Below, piece after piece: positions 1-7,755 of a DNA stretch of 64,000 bases. Each line of letters opens with the position of its first letter. Position 1 is the first letter of the stretch. The DNA comes from Terriglobia bacterium. Its GTDB lineage: Bacteria > Acidobacteriota > Terriglobia > Bryobacterales > Bryobacteraceae. Where the stretch lies: positions 1-64,000 of the forward strand of contig JAIQFK010000029.1 of assembly GCA_020073305.1 (NCBI GenBank), written 5' to 3'. Both the position numbers and the translations under genes were made by a program. The notes beneath the pieces were generated by a model. That model saw only the letters and a list, made by a program, of their open reading frames with translations, was not told the origin of the DNA and did no database searches.

Positions 1-228
1 CACTTCACGCCGACGTATTCGTCGTGGCTGAACCAGGTCGAGCTGTGGTTCGCCAAGATCCAGCGGGACGTGATTGCGCGCGGCGTATTCACCTCGGTGG
101 CAGATCTGGGCAAGAAGCTGCGGAAATACATCCGCGCCTACTCCAAATCGGCACGACCCTTCCGCTGGACCTACACCGATCCCAAACGAAGAATCACGGC
201 TAACAAAATCGCCGGGACAGCTTACTAG
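1..228 (+). CDS. IS630-family transposase, C-terminal fragment (cut by window edge)
   Basis: An open frame runs in from the window edge to a TAG at 226-228, about 75 codons. It begins HFTPTYSSWLNQVELWF, which closely matches the conserved block around the last catalytic acidic residue of IS630/Tc1-type DDE transposases (the E of NQVELWF). The tail has the usual basic residues (KKLRKYIRAY, then RPFRWTY). The 5' part lies outside the window, so whether the element is intact cannot be judged. No terminal inverted repeat was recognised just downstream. An identity as some other transposase is unlikely given this motif. Confidence 0.85.
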   Translation, partial: HFTPTYSSWLNQVELWFAKIQRDVIARGVFTSVADLGKKLRKYIRAYSKSARPFRWTYTDPKRRITANKIAGTAY

Positions 229-712
229 CCGGTATGATCGCTCTATGCCTCGGATTCCTAGATAGTTTTGAACAGGAAATCGAGCGATTTAGGGACCATG
301 TAAATACTTTGGACCGGATCGTGAATCCGCATCGTCATTCGAAACCGACGCCCGAATCGTCGTAACTGCCAAGACCGTTTCTGTCGGATAGCGGGCCGCT
401 CGGAAGTTGTGCAGATCGGTTTCATTTTACGGGAAAGGGGACAGACGCATTTATCGTACGTCAAACCGCTGGACTGCACCCCTGGAGCGTGATTCTACAG
501 GCGCGCTCCTGACCCGTTGTAGTGGCCGAGCATGCTCGGCCAGATCTGTCCTCGTACCTCCTGATTCTCTCTGTCCCGCCGCACTCTCTCATTAGCAAAG
601 GCGACAGCCTGACTCGCGCGCCCTCCCTAATTCCGCAAGATCCCCAAACTCAGCTCGATCCCCCCTAAACCTCCCCGCCCCTCCCACCGATTAAACACCT
701 GAGGAGTCGCTG
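229..712. other. Intergenic stretch without a convincing gene
   Basis: About 480 bases lie between the transposase tail and the SBBP protein. Short open frames exist on both strands, but none has a ribosome binding site or a recognisable product. The stretch around 430-450 (GGGGACAGACGCATTTATCG) resembles the start of dispersed extragenic repeats in this kind of genome, but no second copy was found in the window. A GAGGAG ribosome binding site for the next gene is at 701-706. Confidence 0.5.
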
Positions 713-3505
713 ATGATCGAGCGTGATCGCTTAGTACCGCAGTTCCCCACCGCCCGCTTCTGGATTGCCACCGCCTGGTGCGTCGCGTCGGGCTTCTTGG
801 TCCAGCCCGCGCAGGCCGGCTATGGAGAGATTCCCGTCTACTTCGTCGAAAACCGCGGCCAATTCGGCGCCGACCAAACCGCCAGCGCGCCGGTCCGTTA
901 CATGGTGAAGGGCCCGGCCCTCACGGGCTATTTCAGCGCCAATCAATTGATGCTCACCATGGGCCAGAGCAGCTTCCGCGTAAGTTTCCCCGGGGCGAAC
1001 CCCGCGCCCGCCATGGAGGGCATCCGCGCCATGGCGGCCCGCGTCAACTTCATGCTCGGCGCTCCCAGCGAGTGGCGTGTCGACCTCCCCACGTACGGCG
1101 GCGTCGCCTATCGCAGCATCTTCCCCGGCATCGATCTCGTCTACTCAACCTCCGGCGGACGCCTGAAGTCGGACTTCTTCCTCGCGCCCGGCGCCGATCC
1201 TTCCGCCATTCGTATGCAGTATGACGGCTCAGGCGTGGCGCATCTCGACGCAACGGGCGCGCTCGTGCTCGCCGGCTCGGCCGGCGAATTCCGCGAAAAC
1301 GCACCTGTCATTTATCAGGAAATCTCGGGCACGCGCCACAACGTCGAAGGAGCATTCCGCATCTGGCCCGATGGAACCGTCGGTTTCCGCATCGGTGCTT
1401 ACGATCCGGCGCGGCCGCTCGTCATCGACCCTGTCCTTTCCTACAGCACGTACCTTGGCGGAAGCAGCATGGACGCCCTCACGTCTGTCGCCATCGATAA
1501 CGCCGGTGACGCCTACGTCGCCGGATGGACCACCTCCTCCGATCTGCCCACCGTCAACCCCGTGCGCGCCCAGATTGGCGGCAGCGTCGACGCCGTTGTG
1601 GCCAAGCTCGGTCCCGGAGGCAACACCCTGATCTACTGCACCTATCTCGGCGGACGCGGCGATGATCGCGCCTTTGGAATCGCCGTCGATTCTTCCGGCG
1701 ACGCCTATGTCACGGGTTGGACCTCGTCATCGGCCTTTCCCACCGCATCCCCCATGCAATCCACTATGGCAGGCGCCAAGGACGCTTTCGTCGCCAAGTT
1801 GAACCCCGCCGGCAACACCCTCATCTACAGCACGTATCTCGGCGGCTCCAACACCGACAGCGGCAACGCCATAGCGGTGGACTCCGCGGGCAACTCCTAC
1901 GTAGCGGGCGGCACTTACTCGTTCAATTTCCCTGTTCTCAGTGCGTATCAAACCAGTATTAAGGGTCAGCAGAATGCGTTCATCACCAAACTCAGTCCGT
2001 CCGGAAGTCTGGTTTACAGCACATACCTCGGCGGCAACGGAAGCGATAGCGCCGCTGGGATTGCGGTGGATGCCGCAGGCAGCGCATACGTCACCGGCGG
2101 CACCACGTCCACCACTTTCCCCACCGCCTCGCCGGTGCAAGCCGCCAGCGGCGGCAACCAGGACGCTTTCATCACCAAACTGAGTCCATCGGGAAATGCG
2201 CTCACTTATAGCACGTACCTAGGCGGCTCGGGTGGCGCGGCCGGCTCGATGGAAGCCGGAACCGGCATCGCCCTCGATGCAACCGGCGCCGCGTACGTCA
2301 CTGGCAACACCAATTCCGCCAACTTCCCCGTCACCGCCGGCGTACTGCAAAGCGCCTACCTGGGCGGCGGAAGCGACGCCTTCGTGGCCAAGCTGAAGCC
2401 GGCCGGAAATGCGCTCGCCTATTCAACCTATCTCGGTGGCAGCAGTGTCGATTACGCCGCCGGAATCGCCGTCGATTTCCTCGGAAATGCCTACGTCGCC
2501 GGTTACACCGCCTCCTCCGATTTTCTCAGCCTGCGCGGCTTCCAATCCGGAAATGCGGGTTCGTATGACGCATTCGTTACCAAGCTGAACCCCGCCGGCG
2601 CAGCAGCCGTGTGGAGCACGTACCTGGGCGGTAGCGGCAGCGACGCCGGCTACGGGATCGCCGCCGATGCGCTTGGCAATGCCTATGTCGTCGGCCTCAC
2701 GCAATCGGGCGACCTGCCCCTGCTCAACCCGGTTCAGAATTTTAACGGAGGAGCTTACGGTGGCTTTGTTTCCAAGATCTCTTCGGGCTGGGTGGCCGGC
2801 GTCTTTTTGAACGGCTCCTGGTACGTCGACCGCAATCGCAACGGCGGCTTCGATGGAACGCCGCCCGGCGACCAGATCTTCACGTTTGGGCAGTCTGGCG
2901 ATGTTCCCGTCGTCGGAGACTGGACCGGTTCCGGCGCCGCCAGGATCGGCGTCTTTCGCAGCGGCCAGTGGCTGCTCGACTGCAACGGCAACGGCGTCTG
3001 GGACGGCGCTGCCGGTGGCGATTGCCTCTATACCTTCGGCCAAGCCGGCGACAAGCCGGTCGTCGGAGACTGGAATGGAAACGGCAAGACCAAGATCGGC
3101 GTCTTCCGCGGCGGCTATTGGATGCTCGATCTCAACGGCAACGGCCAGTGGGACGGCGCCAGTGCCGGAGATTCCGGCTTTTGGTTCGGGAACTCATCGT
3201 ATACGCCCGTGGTCGGAGACTGGACCGCCTCCGGAACAACCAAGGCCGGCCTGTTCCTCAACGGCACTTGGTACCTGGATACCAATGGGGACGGGATCGC
3301 GGATCAGACGGCGTACTTCGGCCAAGCCGGTGATATTCCAGTGGCTGGTGATTGGAGCGGTTCTGGAAAATCCAATATCGGCGTGTATCGTACCGGCTAC
3401 TGGATTCTCGACATGAACGGCAACTTCGCGCTTGACGGAGTCGGCATCGGCGAAGCTGCGTTCTGGCTGGGTAATGCGTCCTTCACACCCGTGGTTCTCC
3501 GTTAG
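713..3505 (+). CDS. Secreted SBBP-repeat / FG-GAP-like repeat protein
   Basis: A 930-residue exported protein. The ATG at 713 follows GAGGAG at 701-706. Residues 1-36 look like a signal peptide with a longish n-region, ending near QPAQA. A globular N-terminal domain (about 40-235, starting VYFVENRGQF) is the type usually found before SBBP repeats. Seven SBBP repeats follow, each opening YSTYLGG or a variant and continuing with a GIAVD..GNAYVAG type core, enough for one beta-propeller. The last 240 residues hold about five repeats with VGDW..G..IGVFR and LDxNGNG, like FG-GAP/VCBS calcium-binding propellers. No sortase or PEP-CTERM signal is visible at the C-terminus. Its role is unknown; surface adhesion or polymer binding is a guess. 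Confidence 0.85.
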   Translation: MIERDRLVPQFPTARFWIATAWCVASGFLVQPAQAGYGEIPVYFVENRGQFGADQTASAPVRYMVKGPALTGYFSANQLMLTMGQSSFRVSFPGANPAPAMEGIRAMAARVNFMLGAPSEWRVDLPTYGGVAYRSIFPGIDLVYSTSGGRLKSDFFLAPGADPSAIRMQYDGSGVAHLDATGALVLAGSAGEFRENAPVIYQEISGTRHNVEGAFRIWPDGTVGFRIGAYDPARPLVIDPVLSYSTYLGGSSMDALTSVAIDNAGDAYVAGWTTSSDLPTVNPVRAQIGGSVDAVVAKLGPGGNTLIYCTYLGGRGDDRAFGIAVDSSGDAYVTGWTSSSAFPTASPMQSTMAGAKDAFVAKLNPAGNTLIYSTYLGGSNTDSGNAIAVDSAGNSYVAGGTYSFNFPVLSAYQTSIKGQQNAFITKLSPSGSLVYSTYLGGNGSDSAAGIAVDAAGSAYVTGGTTSTTFPTASPVQAASGGNQDAFITKLSPSGNALTYSTYLGGSGGAAGSMEAGTGIALDATGAAYVTGNTNSANFPVTAGVLQSAYLGGGSDAFVAKLKPAGNALAYSTYLGGSSVDYAAGIAVDFLGNAYVAGYTASSDFLSLRGFQSGNAGSYDAFVTKLNPAGAAAVWSTYLGGSGSDAGYGIAADALGNAYVVGLTQSGDLPLLNPVQNFNGGAYGGFVSKISSGWVAGVFLNGSWYVDRNRNGGFDGTPPGDQIFTFGQSGDVPVVGDWTGSGAARIGVFRSGQWLLDCNGNGVWDGAAGGDCLYTFGQAGDKPVVGDWNGNGKTKIGVFRGGYWMLDLNGNGQWDGASAGDSGFWFGNSSYTPVVGDWTASGTTKAGLFLNGTWYLDTNGDGIADQTAYFGQAGDIPVAGDWSGSGKSNIGVYRTGYWILDMNGNFALDGVGIGEAAFWLGNASFTPVVLR

Positions 3506-3627
3506 CCCACCGGGACTGGCTCCAATCTCTTGAAAATAGCTGTAACCGACTGATCCACCGAAACCACACGTCGCGCGGCTTCATCGTGGACAGTCCAGCC
3601 TGTCCCCTCCTCAGTCCACAGCTTCCT

Positions 3628-4641
3628 TCAGCCGACTCTCGCCCGAACCTTGGGCTCGACACCCAGCAGCCGGCAGTCCGCCTCCACCATCTCGCGCACC
3701 AGCGCCTCAAAGCCGGTGCGGGGTGACCAGCCGAGCTTCTCCTTTGCGCGGCTGGCGTCGCCCAGCAGCACGTTCACCTCAGCCGGGCGAAAAAGTTCCG
3801 GATCCGGAGCCACGTAGTCCCGGTAATTCAGGCCGGCAAGCCCGAAGGCCAACTCGACAAACTCACGTACGGTATGTGTCTCACCGGTGGCAATCACGTA
3901 ATCGTCGGGCTGTTCCTGCTGCAGCATCAGCCACATCGCCTCGACATACTCGCGCGCGTGTCCCCAGTCGCGCTTGGCGTCCAGGTTGCCGAGCCGCAGC
4001 TCGCTCGAGCGCCCCGCCACCACCCTCGCCACGCCTGAGGTGATCTTGCGCGTGACAAATTCATACCCTCGCCGCGGAGACTCGTGGTTGAACAGAATGC
4101 CGTTCGACCCGTGCAGGCCATAAGCTTCGCGGTAATTGCGCGTCAGCTCGAATCCCGCCACTTTGCTGATGCCGTATGTCGACCGCGGGTGAAACCGCGT
4201 TCGCTCGTTTTGCGGCACCTCCTCCGCTTTACCGAACATCTCGCTCGATCCCGCAAAATAAAAGCGGCACTGCGGCACCACATTTTTTACCGCCGCCAGC
4301 ATGTAGTGTGTGCCGTTGATGTTCGCGTTCAAGGTGGAGAACTCATCATCGAACGAGTAACTCACGAAGCTCTGCGCCGCCAGGTGATAACATTCGTCCG
4401 GCCGCACATTCGCCACCACTTGGTGAATGCTGGCATAACTCTCGAGCGATGCCGCATGCAGCTTGATTCGGGAACGGATCGCGTCCAGCCGGGCCAGCCT
4501 GTGTTCCGGGTCCTCGATCGCCACCCGGCGCACAATACCGTGCACTTCGTACCCCTTGCCTAACAGAAATTCCGCCAAATACGAGCCATCCTGCCCCGTA
4601 ATCCCGCTGATCAGCGCCTTCGACTGCGACATAGCGAACAT
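3628..4641 (-). CDS. gmd: GDP-mannose 4,6-dehydratase
   Basis: This enzyme converts GDP-D-mannose to GDP-4-keto-6-deoxymannose, the entry to GDP-fucose, rhamnose and related surface sugars. It is a 337-residue extended SDR enzyme. The N-terminal NAD(P) motif GITGQDGSYLAEFLL is typical of Gmd, the Y-x3-K catalytic pair is in STYGISK, and the family block GILFNHESPRRG is intact. Length is normal. Two starts are possible, 4641 (MFAMSQ) and 4632 (MSQ); neither has a clear Shine-Dalgarno. It stands alone, with no fucose synthase (fcl) beside it, so the final sugar cannot be told from context. Confidence 0.95.
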   Translation of the reverse strand: MFAMSQSKALISGITGQDGSYLAEFLLGKGYEVHGIVRRVAIEDPEHRLARLDAIRSRIKLHAASLESYASIHQVVANVRPDECYHLAAQSFVSYSFDDEFSTLNANINGTHYMLAAVKNVVPQCRFYFAGSSEMFGKAEEVPQNERTRFHPRSTYGISKVAGFELTRNYREAYGLHGSNGILFNHESPRRGYEFVTRKITSGVARVVAGRSSELRLGNLDAKRDWGHAREYVEAMWLMLQQEQPDDYVIATGETHTVREFVELAFGLAGLNYRDYVAPDPELFRPAEVNVLLGDASRAKEKLGWSPRTGFEALVREMVEADCRLLGVEPKVRARVG

Positions 4642-4765
4642 GCTAGCACAACGGCATCTTGGGCTAAATCAAAGCAGGTGAATGCCTTGTCGGAAATCCA
4701 ACCCAGAACCGGAGTCGTAAGCCGACTTTTACCGGCTAAGTCGTTCTTTTTGTTAAAGAAAACTA

Positions 4766-4793
4766 TTGCATTCGACAACAGATCGGCTATATC
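4766..4793 (+). promoter_or_regulatory. Putative sigma70-like promoter
   Basis: TTGCAT at 4766-4771 and TATATC at 4788-4793 are separated by 16 bases in an AT-rich pocket, about 45 bases before the small gene that starts at 4838. This is a by-eye match to the consensus only. Confidence 0.4.
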
Positions 4794-4837
4794 TTATGTC
4801 TATCGGATAACACTTAGGAGTGAATAGGAAAAAACGC

Positions 4838-5098
4838 ATGCCTTACTCAGCACAAATTGGATTTGAAGACTCGATTGCCAGCGCGCTCGGAATGCTGTAT
4901 GAGCGAAAGGCACGGGGCACTCGATTAATCCGCGTTCTCGAAGACTACCGACGCTTCCATGCCGAAAAACCGAACCCGTATCGTGGTTCTAGCTCGTGCG
5001 CCGCGCCGCACTTGGCATTGGAACGCCTTCGTTTGCGCCGGGCGGCTCTGGAACACGTGATCCGCTCCATGGAAGCTTATTCACAACCCTCCTCCTAA
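4838..5098 (+). CDS. Small basic protein of unknown function
   Basis: An 86-residue basic, probably helical protein with no recognised domain. The ATG at 4838 was chosen because AGGA at 4826-4829 lies 8 bases upstream; a GTG at 4820 is an alternative that adds six residues. It is rich in Arg and Leu, with an amphipathic look in its second half (LALERLRLRRAALEHVIRSM). There is no signal peptide or membrane segment. It sits between gmd and the two-component pair with its own promoter-like sequence. Codon use is less GC-biased in its first third. It may be a lineage-specific gene. Confidence 0.55.
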   Translation: MPYSAQIGFEDSIASALGMLYERKARGTRLIRVLEDYRRFHAEKPNPYRGSSSCAAPHLALERLRLRRAALEHVIRSMEAYSQPSS

Positions 5099-5202
5099 AA
5101 TCCCGCCTTAAAATCCGCAGCCAACTTCAACACAACTTTCCTCCGGCGGGGGCTGCTCTCTGAGTGGCCTTCGCTGCCTTCTATCGACTAACGCCGCGAA
5201 CT

Positions 5203-5880
5203 TCAGGATGTGACTTGGGGGTTCGAAACCGAGGTGAGATTCCGGTTGATGGCGAATTTCACGAGTCCCACGAGGTCGTGGATACCCAGTTTGCGCATGA
5301 TGTTGGAACGATAGGTATCCACGGTCTTTGGACTGATATCCAACAGTTTGGCTATATCTTTGGGTCGCATGCCGTCCACCAGGAACGAGAACACCTCGTA
5401 TTCGCGCCGGCTCAACGAGCCCAGGGGATCTTCGACTGCCGGTTTGCGAGGGGCCTCCAGCAGATACTCGCGCCGCAGAAGCGGAGAGATGTAGACTCCG
5501 CCATCCTGGATGTAGTTGATGGCGTCGAGCAAATGGCGCGCCGGCCCGTCCTTCAGCAGGTAACCATTAGCACCCGCCCGTAACGCCTCAAGCACCATCT
5601 TTTCATCACGGCTGATGGAGAGAACCACCAGCTTAGATGGACAGTTCGCTTCCCGGACCTTGCGGATCACCTCAAGGCCGTGCAACTTAGGCATGTGAAG
5701 ATCAATGATCGCAAAGTCAGGAGCCAGCGACTTGATCATTTCTACTGCCGCCATGCCGTCCGAGCACTGTCCGGCAATGTGAAGCTCAGGGCGCGCGTCG
5801 CAAAATGCGGCGAGCCCCTCGCGAACGATGGAGTGATCGTCGGCCAGGACAATCGAAATCGGTTTAGGTTGCTGCGTCAT
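5203..5880 (-). CDS. NarL/FixJ-type response regulator
   Basis: A 225-residue cytoplasmic DNA-binding regulator. The N-terminal receiver has the acidic pair D14-D15 (VLADDH), the phospho-acceptor D60 (FAIIDLHMP), the switch Ser (VVLSISRD) and the invariant Lys (YLLKDG). The C-terminal LuxR-type helix-turn-helix (about 150-210) carries SRREYEVFSFLVDGM, then DIAKLLDISPKTVDTYRSNIMRKL. Its start overlaps the stop of the histidine kinase by 4 bases (ATGA at 5877-5880), so the two are translationally coupled and surely partners. Targets are unknown. Confidence 0.95.
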   Translation of the reverse strand: MTQQPKPISIVLADDHSIVREGLAAFCDARPELHIAGQCSDGMAAVEMIKSLAPDFAIIDLHMPKLHGLEVIRKVREANCPSKLVVLSISRDEKMVLEALRAGANGYLLKDGPARHLLDAINYIQDGGVYISPLLRREYLLEAPRKPAVEDPLGSLSRREYEVFSFLVDGMRPKDIAKLLDISPKTVDTYRSNIMRKLGIHDLVGLVKFAINRNLTSVSNPQVTS

Positions 5881-6995
5881 CGATTCTCCGTAATGGGGAG
5901 TGCGATTGCCAATCTTGTATTGCCCGGCATGCTGCGGACCTCAAATCGTCCTCCCAGCCCCAGCACTTCGTCGTGCATGGCACGGAGGCCGATGCCGCGC
6001 ATGGCGGGGTGCACGGTACCATGCAACACTTCCCGCGCGTCAAAGCCAATCCCGTTGTCCTCTAAAACCAGGGAAATCTGATCTTCTCCCTGACTCAGTT
6101 CCAGCCTTACCTCGGTGGCGCCGGAATGGCGTATCACGTTTGTCAGCCCCTCCTGGGCTGCGCGGTAAACTGTAAACCGAACCGCGTCAGGCAAATCCGA
6201 ATCAACAGGGTGGAGTTCAAGTGTAGCACGGGTTGCACCCAGTTTCTCCGGTATCCCGCTTGTAACCCATAGTGAGTGAATGGCTCCCGCCAGGTCCAGC
6301 CCCTGCCAATCTGGCGAGTGCCACCGTTGGGAAACCGACCGGACCTCGCTCTGCGCCTGATCGGTCAGCAACTGAATGGTGTCCAGGCGCTTCCGTGCCG
6401 CCTCGGCGAACTCTGGTGTCTCCCTGGCAATTAATTCCAGATGAAGCTTAATCCCCGCAAGAGCTTGGCCCACACCGGCGTGCAGTTCCCTGCCCAAACG
6501 TGTGCGTTCGGTTTCAAGGGCCTGTGAAATTCTGGCACCCACCGAACGCGATGACTGGCGAAGGCCCGCCAGCGACTCTTCCAGTTCCAGCAGACGGAAG
6601 TACTTGCGCACCGCATTGGATTGCAGGCCAAGGAGAACGCGGAGGATTTCGTGCTGCCGGGGAAGCTTGTCCGCCGACCTGGACCGAACTTCTGCCGAAA
6701 GGACCACCCGGTCCTGCAGGGACAGCAGCAGCACCAAACGAACCGGTATCCGCACTGGGCGGTCCGCGCTTTGCAGGGAGGAAAGCAGGGCGCACCCGTT
6801 CTCGGTCCTGGAGGCGATCAGTTTGCTGGCTTCAGGGACATGCTGGCTCGGAAGTGATGAAAACAAGCTCTCTACCGGGCCGAGGCGCGCCCGTGCCCGC
6901 TGGTTCATCCATAGGACGCGGCCTTGCTTGTCGCACTCCAAGAAAAGCCGTTCCCAAGCGGTGGCGCTGGACGCCGGGCCCGGAATCTGATCCAA
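5877..6995 (-). CDS. Soluble NarX/DegS-type sensor histidine kinase
   Basis: A 372-residue kinase that should phosphorylate the regulator encoded just downstream. Start: TTG at 6995, supported by AGGAG 8 bases upstream; no ATG fits. The N-terminal 100 residues look PAS-like (RLFLECDKQGRVLWMNQRA). The HisKA_3 dimerisation helix holds ERTRLGRELHAGVGQ with the phospho-His at H172, and the C-terminal HATPase has N-box EGLTNVIRHS and G-box DNGIGF. There is no membrane segment, so it senses something in the cytoplasm or at a partner. It could be redox- or ligand-sensing; no heme or Cys cluster is evident. Confidence 0.93.
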   Translation of the reverse strand: MDQIPGPASSATAWERLFLECDKQGRVLWMNQRARARLGPVESLFSSLPSQHVPEASKLIASRTENGCALLSSLQSADRPVRIPVRLVLLLSLQDRVVLSAEVRSRSADKLPRQHEILRVLLGLQSNAVRKYFRLLELEESLAGLRQSSRSVGARISQALETERTRLGRELHAGVGQALAGIKLHLELIARETPEFAEAARKRLDTIQLLTDQAQSEVRSVSQRWHSPDWQGLDLAGAIHSLWVTSGIPEKLGATRATLELHPVDSDLPDAVRFTVYRAAQEGLTNVIRHSGATEVRLELSQGEDQISLVLEDNGIGFDAREVLHGTVHPAMRGIGLRAMHDEVLGLGGRFEVRSMPGNTRLAIALPITENR

Positions 6996-7100
6996 TCCGA
7001 AATCTCCTAGTTAACCAAGGTTTACACACTAGGATGAACATTTAGGAGAAGATCTTACAAGCGGGTATATTCCTTAGTGGATTCTAAGAATTTTCTGTAG

Positions 7101-7106
7101 TATACT
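7101..7106 (+). promoter_or_regulatory. -10 element suggesting a leaderless transcript
   Basis: TATACT at 7101-7106 would start transcription near 7113, directly at the ATG at 7115. No Shine-Dalgarno precedes that ATG. The -35 (around TGGATT at 7078-7083) is weak. Confidence 0.35.
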
Positions 7107-7114
7107 CACCCTGT

Positions 7115-7675
7115 ATGCCGAGACTGAAAAACTTAGTCCAACACTCTGCCTTAATTCTGACGGGGATTTCGATTGGGGCAGCGCTTTGGAAAACACGCTC
7201 AACCGCCACCGCTTCCCCGGACTCCGGCCCTCTGCGGGAGTCCCTTGAGGACCTCAAGGCGAGGCTTGCGGAACTCGAGATTGCGGGGAACCGCCGCACG
7301 GCCACGGAAGCGAACAGTGATGGCCACTCTGCCGAGACGGTGGCTGCGATTGCGTCTCTGGAATCGACGGTGGCGACTTTGACCACCCGATACGATCACC
7401 GCCTGGCCGAGGTAGAGAACCGGCTCGGCGATCACGATGCCAAGCTGAAGGAACTGCCGACGCTGGCACAGGTGGTCAGCACCATGGAAGAGATGCTCTC
7501 GAGCACGATGTCGGGACTCGACAACAAGCTCTCCGAGCAGGTGCGCTCCATCGAGGTTCTGAAGACGACGGTGGCGCAAAGCGACGAACTGATGGAAAAA
7601 GTTCTCGACTCGATCTACTCCCTCCAGTCTCATGTAGTGGAGAGCGACAAGTCGGAAGTTCCGGTTTCAGTTTAG
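7115..7675 (+). CDS. Membrane-anchored coiled-coil protein
   Basis: A 186-residue protein of unknown function. Residues 8-25 (QHSALILTGISIGAALW) form a single N-terminal hydrophobic segment, probably an uncleaved anchor. The rest is almost all helical with heptad spacing (for example LRESLEDLKARLAELEI, then LDNKLSEQVRSIEVLKT). It is the same design as the N-terminal third of the 523-residue protein that converges on it from the other side: hydrophobic anchor, short polar linker, long coiled coil. The two may be distant paralogues acting together at the membrane. No ribosome binding site is seen; translation may be leaderless. Confidence 0.75.
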   Translation: MPRLKNLVQHSALILTGISIGAALWKTRSTATASPDSGPLRESLEDLKARLAELEIAGNRRTATEANSDGHSAETVAAIASLESTVATLTTRYDHRLAEVENRLGDHDAKLKELPTLAQVVSTMEEMLSSTMSGLDNKLSEQVRSIEVLKTTVAQSDELMEKVLDSIYSLQSHVVESDKSEVPVSV

Positions 7676-7702
7676 TCCGCACCGATCCTTAAACATTTTC
7701 TC

Positions 7703-7734
7703 AGCGCACACGAAAGTGTGCGCTGTTTTTGTTT
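7703..7734 (+). terminator. Rho-independent terminator
   Basis: A perfect 9-bp stem AGCGCACAC / GTGTGCGCT (7703-7711 and 7716-7724) closes a GAAA tetraloop and is followed by GTTTTTGTTT. It lies 28 bases after the stop of the small coiled-coil gene. It is oriented for the plus strand and separates the two convergent coiled-coil genes. Confidence 0.9.
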
Positions 7735-7755
7735 GAGGGTCCTATTTGCCGGGAG

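Noticed and set aside
258-595. Two short ORFs in the 5' intergenic region
   Set aside because: No ribosome binding site, low-quality composition, overlapping on opposite strands.
778-3416. Long open frames antisense or out of frame inside the SBBP gene and other GC-rich genes
   Set aside because: They follow the high GC bias of the coding strand, lack ribosome binding sites, and their translations are Arg/Ala/Pro-rich without domains.
4710-4745. Small inverted repeat AGCCG / CGGCT upstream of gmd
   Set aside because: Only 5-bp arms; expected by chance at this GC content.
5210-5240. GGGTTCGAAACC resembling a tRNA T-arm
   Set aside because: It lies at the 3' end of the response-regulator gene and no acceptor stem or anticodon arm can be built around it.
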